DNA of 64,000 nt. It comes from Catonia carolina. Its lineage: Eukaryota; Arthropoda; Insecta; Hemiptera; Achilidae. Positions 29,870-42,700 of this stretch are shown here, piece by piece (position 1 is the stretch's first letter; the number at the start of each line of letters is the position of its first letter). A model generated the notes under the pieces. The model made no database searches and was not told the DNA's origin. It saw nothing but the letters and a program-made list of their open reading frames with translations. The DNA is taken from NCBI GenBank assembly GCA_035578175.1, contig JAQMRL010000001.1:437880639-437944638 (forward strand). The letters are read 5' to 3'. The position numbers and the translations under genes were made by a program.

Positions 29870-30719
29870 TTGAATTTTTAAAAATTAATATTGGCAGATA
29901 TACAAATTTAAATTTGAATTTTTGTGTAAAACTTTTTACCCCTACTAAAATACTGTTGCAAAATATTAAATTTTTACTGTAATGACTGATTACAGAATGA
30001 CATCTACTGAAAATTTTAAAAGTTTTTTTTCAATTCTTATACACATATGATGGTGGATCCACTGAAACATGTAAGTGCAAAGCAGGATTATTCATAAAAA
30101 AAAGTAACGAAACCAAGTAATATATACCAGCTTAACACATCAGTGAAAAAAATAAATATTTTTGCAAAAAAAATTATTTTGAGTAATACTTGCAACAAGT
30201 ACCTTTAGTTACAATAAAACAACATTCATAAATGACTACATCAGCATAAAAACAACATAATTTCATAAAAATAAGGAATAAATGCACAGACTAAATAACA
30301 ACACATAGTTTCGTTTTAATATTTAATTGCAAAAATCACTTAATAATTACAAATAAACAATTAAAACAATCATACCAGTAAGAAATTATATATAAAAGAA
30401 AACTACACAAATCAGATTCGCACAACAAAATCCTCACTGACATTGCACAGAATTTAAATACAAAAGTATGTGTTAAATTAATTCATCAAATACTTTTAAA
30501 AATAATTCAAACAGGTTGCAATATTGTACAAAAAAGCTGTATTACTTTATCCTTTACAGATTCTGTAAATCCCTTAAAAGTTGAGATATAGAATGTCATA
30601 TATGATTACTTTTTACCATTAGAAAGAATGTTACTTATTAAAAATATCTTGTATTTTAATAACTAAAATGAAAGAGACAAATTATTATTTGTTATATTAT
30701 AAAATAATTACTTTGAAGT
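29870..30719. other. AT-rich Y14 3' UTR and intergenic sequence
   Basis: The part next to 30720 is Y14 3' UTR; its end is not identifiable. A degraded hammerhead-like block (ATGATGGTGGATCCACTGAA) lies at about 30047-30080. Nothing else is recognised. Confidence 0.45.
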
Positions 30720-33700
30720 TCATCTTCTTCTTCGCCTACTAGTTCTGAAAAAATAAAAATAAAATAATTATAAGTGTAATAAACTTTGCAGGTCATTTAG
30801 AAAATAAAAATAGTGTTTCATTATATATTTAATTGACGGTAGCTCCGAAACTTAATGATTTGTTAAATCAATTCAAAAAATTATGAAGCTACAAAGTGAA
30901 AAACATTGGATGTTCAAGATACCTAATTCTTCTAATCAACTAACCAATCTTTCGTTCAGTACGAGATGCAAGACTTGAGTGAACTATTGCGGCTCTTAAA
31001 TGCATGTCGCCACCGGCGTGAAGTAGCGCAGTCTGTAGAGCTCATAGGACTGGCCGGGAATCCGGCGGCGTAGTTCAAAAATTAAACAGATGCTTAGGAA
31101 GCCTTCAGCGCTACCTCAAAGAGGAGCAGCCGCTGCCAAGCGAAGGGGAGGTCGTCTTTACCGCTGCCTAAATGATTAGGAGCAGTCGTCGAAGCAGCGA
31201 ACACCTTTCACCGCTGCCTCCAAAGAGGAGCAGTTGCCGGTGAAGCGAAGCAGGGTCGTCTGTACCGCAGCCTAAATGATTAGGAGCAGTCGCCGTCGCA
31301 GTGAGCACCTTTTACCGCTGCCTCAGAGAGGAGCAGTCGCCGGTGAAACAAGGGGTAGGGAAGGGAGATGTAAGTGACAGAAAGAATTGACTCAAAGTTG
31401 AGCTAGCAATTCCTCCGTATCGACCTTCGGTCACGTAGACTCAATACTGCCTGGTCACCTTCTCAACTATCGCATTCGCCAGTGTGTAGATACATCTTGC
31501 CACTTGGTACATGCACTGCGAGAGGTGTGACCGCTGCGCTATCTATCGGCAGCAGCAACCCCATTACAGCGCCAACAGTGGGCAAAATATGAACTACGGA
31601 CCGGCGTAAAAGTAGTACATTATCACACATGCGCATGTAATATTTGTTAGGCTGATACATTCAAACAATTTGACAATGCTGGCAAACATTTCGATTGGTC
31701 TAAACGCGTGGAACAGCACAGCTCATCATCAACTGTGAAAAGTTGTCGCCACCGGCTTGTAGTAGCACAATCTGTAGAACTGTCACAGGATTGGCCAGAG
31801 CGGCAGGGCATCCGGCGGCGTAATTTAAAAATAAAGTAAGATGATTAGGGAAGCCTTCGCCGCTACCTCAGAGAGGAGCAGCCACTGGCAAGCAAAAGGG
31901 AGGTTGTCTGTACTGCTGCCTAAACGATTAGGAGCAGTCGCTGATGCAGCAAACACCTTTTACTGCTGCCTCCAAAGAGGAGCAATCGCCGATGCAGCAA
32001 ACACCTTTTACTGCTGCCTCCCAAGAGGAGCAGTTGCCGACGCAGCAAACACCTTTTACTGCTGCCTCCCAAGAGGAGCAGTTGCCGATGCAGCAAACAC
32101 TTTTTACTGCTGCCTCCAAAGAGGAGCAGTTGCCGACGCAGCAAACACCTCTAACTGCTGCCTCCCAAGAGGAGCAGTCGCTGATGCAGCAAACACCTTT
32201 TACTGCTGCCTCCGAATAGGAGCAGTTGCCGATGCAGCGAACACCTTTTACTGCTGCCTCCGAAGAGGAGCAGTTGCCGACGTAGCAAACACCTTTTACT
32301 GCTGCCTCCCAAGAGGAGCAGCAAACACCTTTTACTGCTCCCTCCGAATAGGAGCAGTTGCCGATGCAGCGAACACCTTTTACCGCTGCCTCAGAGAGGA
32401 GCAGTCACCGGTGAAGCGAGGGGTAGGGAAGGGAAGGTAGGGAGCTGAAAGAAAAGACTCAAAGTTCAGCGGCAATTCTTCCATATCGACCTTCGATAGT
32501 GATTGAATCGATACTGTTTGGTCACCTTCAACTATCGCATTTGCCGATACCCATATACATCCTGCCACTGGCACACGCGCTGCGAGAGGTGTAACCGCTG
32601 CGCTATCTATCGGCAGCGGCAACCACATCACAGCGCCAACAGCGGGCAAAATATGTACGACGGACCAGCGTAAAAGCAGTACAGTATCAAAGTATTACAG
32701 ATGAATTTGTTTACAAATTTATAATTTCTTTTTTTTTAAATTAGAAATGCTTAAACGTCGATTTGTTCTTTCAGATTATCATGTATCGATCATCAGTTTG
32801 TCATGACAAGCTGACAAAAGAGTGCATTTGCATTGAAATATTTAAACTGCAAATGGTGTGAATACATGGTATCCAAAAGGATCTATCGACTTTTAATCAT
32901 TATGATGAGACCCATCTGGTGTGTATTTGGCGGGTTTTTTTCTACAAACACTACACAACAGAGTACACCTCAAGCTATACATAATACACTTTTTTTAAAA
33001 CAATAATGTTTTCAGTAGGTACATGATTAATTATGTAATTATGTAAGCTCACAGCAATAAAATTACCAGAGCTGTACAAAATAATATTAGTATCGCATAA
33101 TAATCGGTGGGTGCGAGGCAGCAGAGTCGATGCCTTCTGTTCACCCCATCACGCACAACTCAAATGAGATGCTCAGGACAGTAGGCTATTTGTGACTGTG
33201 GCATAAACTAAATACGGAAAAGACACTTACTTTTTAGGTCCCTTAACGAAACACCAATCGACACCAATTTGTTGACCAAGTATTTCGGTGCCATCGAGAG
33301 CTTCTTTGGCTTGTAGAGCTTCTTTATGTGAATCGTATTCAACGAGAGCATACCCCTAAATAAATAAATAACAGAAATAATATTAATCCAAACTTATAAA
33401 ATAAGGTACATATGCACAATATTTAAATATAACACCAAAAACATAAATATTCTTTCTAACGCCAACTATTAATTCACAAAACCCAAGTTCCTTTCATGTA
33501 GGATCAATTTTAAACGTTGTGAAGTGACTTCAGACGTTTCTGGAAGCTCTTTTTGCAGCCCTCAGCATTCGTTCACTATACTGTTTTCTTTCTTGTTTAC
33601 TTGGTGTTCTGTTTTTGTTCTTCATGGAAGTCATTAAGTTTTCTTGGTTTATCCTGGTTTTCTCAACATCCTTTCTGACTTCTTTGAACCATTTACCAGA

Positions 33701-36700
33701 CACCTAAGGTCCAATGTTTAGTGCCTTAAGAATTTTTTTGTCAATTATTTGTCATCCATTCTAGATAGGTGTCTATGCAATTTTAGTCTTTTCTAATAGT
33801 TCGTTTTTGTTGTACAGTTCGAAGGTTCCTGGTTCAAATCCTAGTAAAGGTAGTTACTTTTATACGGATTTGAATATCAGACAGTGGTTACCGGTGTACT
33901 TTGATGGGCTTCTTGTCCTCATAACCTATATTTTTAATAATAATAATAATAATAATATTTATTTATTCCACTTTATACAAATACAAAATTATATCTTATC
34001 TGCTAGGAATAAATAACCACCAACTCAAGTAAACGGTGGTTATATAAACAAAAAAAACATAAAATACATAAAAACAAGTTTACAAATGAATTACAAATCA
34101 AATGAATTATAGAAATAAATTACAAATCAAATGTCGTCATCCACTACAAATGTCAATTCAAATTGTAGCGGCAACTACAGCGCATGTTAACTATGTTTTT
34201 TTAACAACAATATTAACCAAGCCGTCAATCTTCAGAGCAGATATTCACCTGTACATGACTAACACTAAAATCAGTTATTATTGTTATATTGTTTACCAAT
34301 ATCAGTAAATTCCTACAAAGACTGAATAGCAAGCACTGCAAGTCAGCAACGGTAAAACACCAACACTAACCAACAATTCTTACAAGTGAATCAACATCAG
34401 TTATGTCATTGAGCCAATCTTTATTAAAAACCTTTCTTGAAAATATTAACACGTTTAAGCTATTTTTAATTTCAATATTGTCCGTCTACTAATCTTCTGA
34501 TCCATTACCTTGCAAAGGAGCTTTCTCTCACTTTGCTTCTCTTAGACCGGCCTTCCTGATAATTCTAAAGCACTCGCTCATCACAGTATCATAATGTCTA
34601 ATCTCAGCTTGTCTTGAGAGTACTTTCTTGTTATACAAGAGGTGAATTCCTCGGAGAGCACCTGCCATCTTTCCTTGTCTGCTGTTGTTAACTCCCTTAG
34701 TGATTCCATCGTAGTGATGAGTTGTAAAAAATGGATAGCAGATTCTACATTTTAATATGTTAAATCCTTTTATGGTGTGTATCAAATTAATTTACAACAT
34801 ATCAGCCTCTGAATTATATCCCTTACAGAGTCATTCAAGTCACGGAAGAACAGTGATCTTACACTTCATTCAAGGCTTTCATTATCTATTATCCCTGGTT
34901 GCTCATTTTTAGAATTTTACTGAAAAATGTGCACATTCTAGATGGCTAGATTCTAAGTAACAACGAAATAGTGTGATACAAACTAACATAATGAAAATTT
35001 GTGGGGGAAATTAAAAAATTTTTTCTGTATATTTCACAGCTTAAGAAGGTTATCACACTTCTACAGTAAAATCTGGGTAAAATTGCAATTATTATGTTTC
35101 AATGATGTTTGCAGAAGATTCACCATTTAGAACTACTATCCATAGAAAAAAAATCTGGTGTGAAACACTACCACAACTTTCTCTTGCTAATGCAAATAAT
35201 TAACAATAATCCTAATACTAGTAATAAAATATCAGAAATAAATAAAAAACAACCGCACATAAACATAACCTAATTTTAATCATGAGTGAAAGGCACAAAA
35301 GGAAAATCAACCTCAGTTTGGCTTAAAAATACAGAAAATCACTCTTTCACGCTAAATTAGGCTCTTTAGAGAAAAATGCGTTAAATAAAAGTTGTAAATC
35401 TTTTTATTTCCTATAAAATTTATTATATACACTTTCGTCATAAAATGCATTCTAAGGCCGAAATCTTAAAAAAATCGATTTTTCAAATGTTTTCGTGAGA
35501 AAAAATCAGAAAATTACTGATTACTGCTAAACTAAGCAATGCTCAAAAACATGTTTGAAATAAAATTTGTAGCATTTTTAATTCTCTACAACTTTTCTTA
35601 TATAAGTTTTTGCGCTAAATTGCTTACTAAAGCTGTAATCTTAAAAAAACTATGTTTTTACATAAAAACAGCCTCACCAAGAATTTCAGCAAACATGGCG
35701 CCTACCCTATCTTGTAGAGAATAAAAAATTGAGTAAACCAGGCGATTTTTAAAAAAATCGTAGGACCAGTTTTTGAGAAAATTGCAAAAAAGTGAAAAAT
35801 TATACGAATAAAATACTACTTCCGGTTGACCGATTTTGATGAAAATGTTAGTGTCGGGTCCGGTAGTGGTATGTAACTTAAGTTTCAAGTTCGTACGATG
35901 TTCCATTCTTGAGATATTCTGTTTACACACACACACACACAGATCAATTGCTAAAAACATGTTTTTTTGGGTTCAGGGGGTCTGAAAACATATAGATCCG
36001 GTGAAAACTCGATTTCTTAAAATCGACATGAAAACAATACTTTCCTTCCTATATATTCATATAGGCAAGAGAAAGTAAAAAACATCCACAACATGACAAG
36101 AAAATCAATGTTTCCACAGGTAAGATATTTACCCAGGTACAGTTACAAAAATAGAAGCGAATCTTAAAGTTATTACTATTAAAAAATATTCACCTTCAGA
36201 AATCCCGTCCTTCGATCCAGATTAAGATGGATATTTTTAATCTCGCCAAATTCTGAGAATTTATCATGAATATCATCTTCTTGAGCTTCCTCATGTACTG
36301 ACGTCACAAACAAAATCCAACCTTCTACCGCTGCAAAACAAAATTCTACATTACCAAACAAAATTTAATGCAGATTATATATTTTACAACTTACACTAAA
36401 TTATAAATGCCCAAAATGGGCAGGTGGAGTGTTATTTTAATTGCATTCTATCTATTTGGTCCAGGGCTAAAAAAAATAGTTCTGTTTCTTATCACATAGT
36501 CAGCCACTTATGTGACTGAACTATTTAAGAACAGAAGAGGTAGAGGTGTAAAAGACACTAGTCAGCGTTATCTCCTCTGAGAGTAATGAATTTCACTATG
36601 CAGCCAGACCCTGTGGTGAATGAAGTGAAGGTGTCATTTACAGGGTGGAAAGTGAGTGCTTTTCGGAGGGTCTGGCATGCTGATAAAAATACTCTTTCAA

Positions 36701-39700
36701 CTCAGTGAGGAAGGCATGGTAAACCACCTCACTCCTCGTTTTTACTTTGTAAAACCTCTAGAGGTTCAAACCAGCCTTTCGGCTGTTGACCAAAACAACA
36801 ACATTAAATTATACGCTAGAAAAGCCTTTGAAATGAAAAACAGCTTACTGACTACAAACATTGATTTACAGATTAGGAAAAAATTCTTAAAACATTATGT
36901 TTGGAGTGTAACATTATACGGAAGTGAAACGTGGGTGATAGGGGCTGTAGAAAAGAAGACGATAGAAGCTTTTGAAAGGTGGTGTTATAAGAAAATGTTA
37001 AAGATTAGGTGGGTGGACAAAATAAGTAATTTAGAGGTTCTTAGGCGAGTGGATGAAAAAAGAAGTATATGGAAGCATCTTACCAAAAGAAGAGATAGGC
37101 TAGTGGGGCATATCCTAAGACATCCAGGTATTGGGCTATTAATAATGGAGGGTAATATTGAGGGAGTAAATTGTAGAGGAAGGCAAAGATTAGAATATAT
37201 AAAGCAAATTACAAAAGATGTAGAGTGTTACAGGTATGTAGATATGAAACGACTTGCGCAAGATAGAACATGTTGGAGAAATGCATCAAACCAGTTGAGA
37301 GACTAATGACAAAAAAAAATTAAATTATCCAATTGAACTGAGTTAACAAATTCATCATAATTGGAACAAGCCACTCACCAACTATAATCGCTTTCAACTC
37401 GTTAATTAACTCAATCTGAAAAACTCATTTTTGTTCAAAGATCAACAATTGGAACAAAATTATTAATTTTTATTATTTGCGCTAATTGGCTTAGTTCCTA
37501 AATCTTCCAGGAATGAATCCCAAAATTTTAAAACCTGTAATAGATTACTATATTGCTCATAACCCGAGTTTATATTTAGAAATATGAAGCAGTTTGATGG
37601 AATTGAGGTCTCAATAAGGCTATTTGAAGCTCTAGTTAGAAGCAGGTTAGAATATGCTGCAATTGTGTGGAATCCCCATTATCTGAATTACATACTCGAT
37701 TGAAAAAATTCAAAATAGATTATTGCGTCTCCTGTATTACAAAAAATATGGTATGTCATGCCCTTTAGGGTTTTCTACGGAGACGATGAGAAGAACTGAT
37801 TATTATTACGATAATGAAAATATTTTAAATCACAATATTAACGTACAGCGCTCACCGTACAATGAACAACGAAGGCACTAATGTAAGTCAACGTTGAGTT
37901 ATTGGGTCACTATAATGTGAGAGTGGGGCGATATTGCCTAACCAACACAAACGCATAACGTGTACGTAAGTTGGATTCCGCCATTACACAAAATTTTTCA
38001 TTTACGAAAAGTCTGCGACAAAGTTATTGTAATCGGAATTATGTAAGTAAAAGTCTCTCGTTTTCTGGGTCGAGGAATCGATTAAAAAAGGTCCGAGCTT
38101 AATATCTTTAGCCGTTCAGGAGTTACAACATATTTTGAGCCCCGAGGGGTTCATATCCCGGATTTTGGATTTTCCCTGAGGGTTTCAGAGGGTGAGGAAC
38201 AAAAAAGGTCTTGGGTGTTTTTTTCGCTCCGAGGTCTCCTTATGGGTTAGAATTTCCAGACAATGCCCATTACTTTCAGCTTTATGTATAAGATTATAAA
38301 ACAAGACTCATATGCTAGAAAGAGCCAATGTAATCATGTATAGGCATACATGATTAATGATTATAGGTTTGTCTACAAAGAAATTAGTTAGGCCTACTGT
38401 TCCAATTGTTGTTGTTTTGGTCATCAGCCAAAAGGCTGGTTTGAACCTGTAGAGGTTTTACTAAGTAAACCGAGGAGTGACGTGGTTTACGTTGCCTTCC
38501 TCACTGAAAAGTACGCTTATCAGCATGCCGGGCCCTCTGAAAAGCACATATTTTCTACTCTGCAAACGACACCTTCACTTCATTCACCACAGGGTCTGGC
38601 TATATAATGAAATTCATTACTTTCAGAGAAGATAACTCTGATTAGTGTCTTTTGCACCTCTACCTCTTCTGTTCTTATGATTCAGTCATTTAATTGGCTG
38701 ACCATGTGATAAGAAACAGAACTATTTATTTCAGCCCTGCAACGAACAGATTGAGTGTAAATAATTTGACACTCCACCTGTCTGTTATGGGCATGCGTTG
38801 TTTAGGTCATCAGCCGAAAGGCTGGTTTGAACCTTTAGAGGTTTAACTAAGTAAAACGAGGAGTGAGGTGGTTTACAATTGCCTTCCTCACTGAGTGGAA
38901 AAGTACGCTTATCAGCATGCCGGGCCCTCTGAAAAGCACATATTTTCCACTCTGCAAATGACACCTTCACTTCATTCACCACAGATAACTCCAATTAGTG
39001 TCTTTTACACCTCTATCTCTTCAGTTCTTAAATGATTCAGTCATTTAATTGGCTGACCATGTGCTAAGAAAGAGAACTATTTATTTTAGCCCTGCAATGA
39101 ACAGATTGAGTGTAAATAATTTGACACTCCACCTGTCTGTTATGGGCAGACTGTTCCAATACAAATAACAAACAGAGAAAAATTAGAGTAAAAACAGATT
39201 TTCAAATCACCCTTTGTAGTCATGAACAGAAACAAACTGAAACTAAATATCAAGCTTCTAGTAAAAAAAATATTTTTTCACCCTCACAAAATTTAAAAAC
39301 AAAAATACTCTGACTGCTTAAGATAATAATTACTTACATCTCTGAGGTCCAGGCTCTTCGTCATCATCAACATCCATAGACTCATAATCTCGGATATCTT
39401 CTCGCGCTGTTTTCTCACCACCTATACCTCTCCCTTTTCTCTTCTTTGCCTTTTCCTTCAATCTCGCTATTCCTTCTAAAATTTTCATCAAAAACATTAT
39501 AATTATACATTTTACATAATAAAATATTATTACATCAAAAGAAAACATTAAACAAATTACCTTTTTGCATACATTGAATTTCGTAACGATTGATCTACTG
39601 GTTTATTAACACTTTGAAGCCTAAGCCTGAGTATAGCTCGGGGTGAGCGTAAATCGTGGTTGTCCGAAGCCCGAGTGTACCTTGGGCCACCACATTAAAT

Positions 39701-42700
39701 TCTGTAGTAAGCTTAAGACGAGTTTATATCAGGCTTTGGCTGTACAGACTCATTCTATATTTTATTTAGTTTAATTTTCTATGTTTGCAGCGAAATATTC
39801 TGAATATTTTGTGAACTATGTAGAAAACCATTGAGCCGTGTTTGAGGTTATGTTTTTGTTGATGTACATGTGTACTTTGTTGTGATTTTTTCGTTGTTAT
39901 ATGAGGTTTATAGTTATTCTCTATTTGATATTTGTAAACAATACAGTTATTTTTACTTTGTAATAATTGTTTTTTTTCGTATTGTTATAATGAAGCGGCG
40001 GAAAATGAAATCAGCTGTTCATAAAAAGCTGACTGAATAATTATAAAAACGAAGGATTTCATTGTTGAGGCGCAGCCGCGGTTTTGAATGGCTGACGTGT
40101 TAGTGGTCTAAATTTTACGGGAATCTTCGTTACGGTGAAGTTTGTTATTTTGTCAGCAGACATTGTATTTAATGTTTAATTTGGTAAGGGATATTGTTTA
40201 TTTTATGTTATTGTTAATAAATTGCGTGAACTGAATTGTTTTAATTGTTTAAGAACTTATTTTCATAAACTCATTATATTCATTGTTATAGTTTGTAAAG
40301 GTTAGTTTTTTCTTGTCAATTAATTTTGTTAAATAAATACATGTGAATTAATTAAATAAAAGTTTACGATTTTACTTTACTATAACGAGTTGTAACAGTA
40401 TTTTGTCTGTAATCATTTTCGTTCGGTAAATCATTCGGTTGTATACGTTGTACTGTTTTGTATTCCAGATCGCTTTGTTTGTGTGGTTATTTGCCAGTAA
40501 CATTTATAATTTCTTTTCATTTTATGTTTTCCGTGTTTTGCTGTAAAGTTTGCTCTGAAAATAGCAAAGCTGCAACTGGAAAGGCTGGAAGGAAAGAAAC
40601 AACCTGGTACTGCCGTGACTGTAATGTTGCATTGTGCTTACCAGTGTGTTACCGAGAGTTTCATGCAAAGGCTAATTATGTGTAAAATATTTTAAATTTT
40701 AGTACTCAAACATTTTTAGTATATAGTTTATTTCAATGCCTTTCTGTAGAATTTATATAAACTGTTTTTACTTTCTCTTGCCTATATGAATATATAGGAA
40801 GGAAAGTATTGTTTTCATGTCGATTTTTCGAAATCGAGTTTTCACCGGATCTATACGTTTTCAGACCCCCTGAACCCAAAAAACATGTTTTTAGCGATTG
40901 GTCTGTGTGTGTGTGTGTGTGTGAACAGAATATCTCAAGAACGGAACATCGTACGAACTTGAAACTTGAAACGTAAGTTACGTACCACTACCGGACTCGA
41001 CACGAACATTTTCATCAAAATCGGTCAACCGGAAGTGGTAGTTTATTCGTGTAATTTTTCACTTTTTTGCGATTTTCTCAAAAACTGGTCCTACGATTTT
41101 TTTTTAAATCGCCTGGTTTACTCAATTTTTTATTCTCTACAAGATAGGGTAGGCGTCATGTTTGCTGAAATTCTGGGTGAGGCTGTTTTCACGTAAAAAC
41201 GTTGTTTTTTTAAGATTACAGCTTTAATATGCATTTTAGCGCAAAACTTTATATAATAAAAGTTGTAGAGAATTAAAAATTCTACAACTTTTATTTCAAA
41301 CAATTTTTTCTATAACGCTTAGTTTAGCGGTAATTTGCGATTTTCTGTTTTTTTTCTCACGAAAATGTGTGAAAAATTAATTTTTTTAAGATTTCGGCCT
41401 TAGTATGCATTTTACGACAAAAGTGTATATAATTTAATTTATAGAAAATTAAAAGATCTACAACTTTTATTTAAAGCATTTTTCTCTACAAAGCCTAGTT
41501 TAGAGAGAAAGAGTGATTTTCCGTATTTCTAAGCCAAACTGAGGTTGATTTTCATTTTGCATCATTAACTCATGATTAAAATAAGGTTATGTTTTTGAGG
41601 TTAGTTTTTTGTTTATTTCTAATATTTCATTATTAATGTTAGGTTTATTGTTAATTATTTGCATTGGCAAGAGAAAGTTGTGTGAGTGTTTCACACCAGA
41701 TTTTTTAGTTTCGTTTTGGATTGTAAAACTCAAAAAATCTGGTGTGAAACACTCACACAACTTTCTCTTGCCAATGCAAATAATAAACAATAATCCTAAC
41801 ATTAGTAATAAAACATTAGAAATAAACAAAAATCTAACGTCAATAAACATAACCTAATTTTAATCATAAGTGAAAGACCCAAAATGAAAATCGACCTCAG
41901 TTTGACTTAAAAATACGGAAAATCACTCTTTCTCATTAAACTAGGCTCCGTGGAGAAAAATGCTCTCAATAAAAGTTGTAGATCTTTTAATTTTCTGTAA
42001 ATTTAATTATATACGCTTTTATTTTAAAATGCATACTAAGGCCGAAATCTTAAAAAAATCAATTTTTCACACATTTTCGTGAGAAAAAAACAGAAAATCG
42101 CAAATTACCGCTAAACTAAGCGTTATAAAAAAATTGTTTGAAATAAAAGTTGTAGGATTTTAAATTCTCTACAATTTTTATTATATAAATTGTTGCGCTA
42201 AAATGCATATTAAAGCTGTAATCTTAAAAAAACAATGTTTTTACAAGAAAACACCCTCACCAAGAATTTCAGCAAACATGGCGCCTACCCTATCTTGTAG
42301 AGAATAAAAAATTTAGCAAACCAGGCGATTTTTAAAAAAATCGTAGGACCAGTTTTTGAGAAAATCGCAAAAAAGTGAAAAATGACACGAATAAACTACT
42401 ACTTCTGGTTGACCGATTTTGATGAAAATGTTCGTGTCGGGTCCATTAGTGGTATGTAACTTAGGTTTCAAGTTTCAAGTTCGTAAGATATACCGTTCTT
42501 GAGATATTCTGTTCACACACGCGCGCGTGCGCGCGCACACACACACAGACCAATCGCTAAAAACATGTTTTTTGGGTTCAGGGGGTCTGAAAACGTATAG
42601 ATCCGGTGAAAACTCAATTTCTGAAAATCGACATGAAAACAATACTTTCCTTCCTATATATTCATAAAGGCAAGAGAAAGTAAAACTAAGTAGCGTGTAG

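Noticed and set aside
30717..30750. Alternative reading in which Y14 ends by read-through of the exon at 33231 and has no exon at 30744
   Set aside because: The acceptor at 30745-30746, the phase match and the resulting Arg-rich tail agree with the Y14 family, so the short last exon was kept.
31930..32400. Regular repeats as a CRISPR array
   Set aside because: Units are contiguous, vary along their whole length and have no unique spacers. The context is a eukaryotic intron.
31841..32440. A 199-codon ORF with 16-residue repeats as a protein gene
   Set aside because: It is intronic and made of 48-bp minisatellite units, with equally long ORFs on the opposite strand. Frame openness follows from the unit length.
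41587..41857. Mirror-image ORFs on both strands between two repeats
   Set aside because: They are the two ends of inverted family A copies 9 and 10, so the same sequence is read twice.
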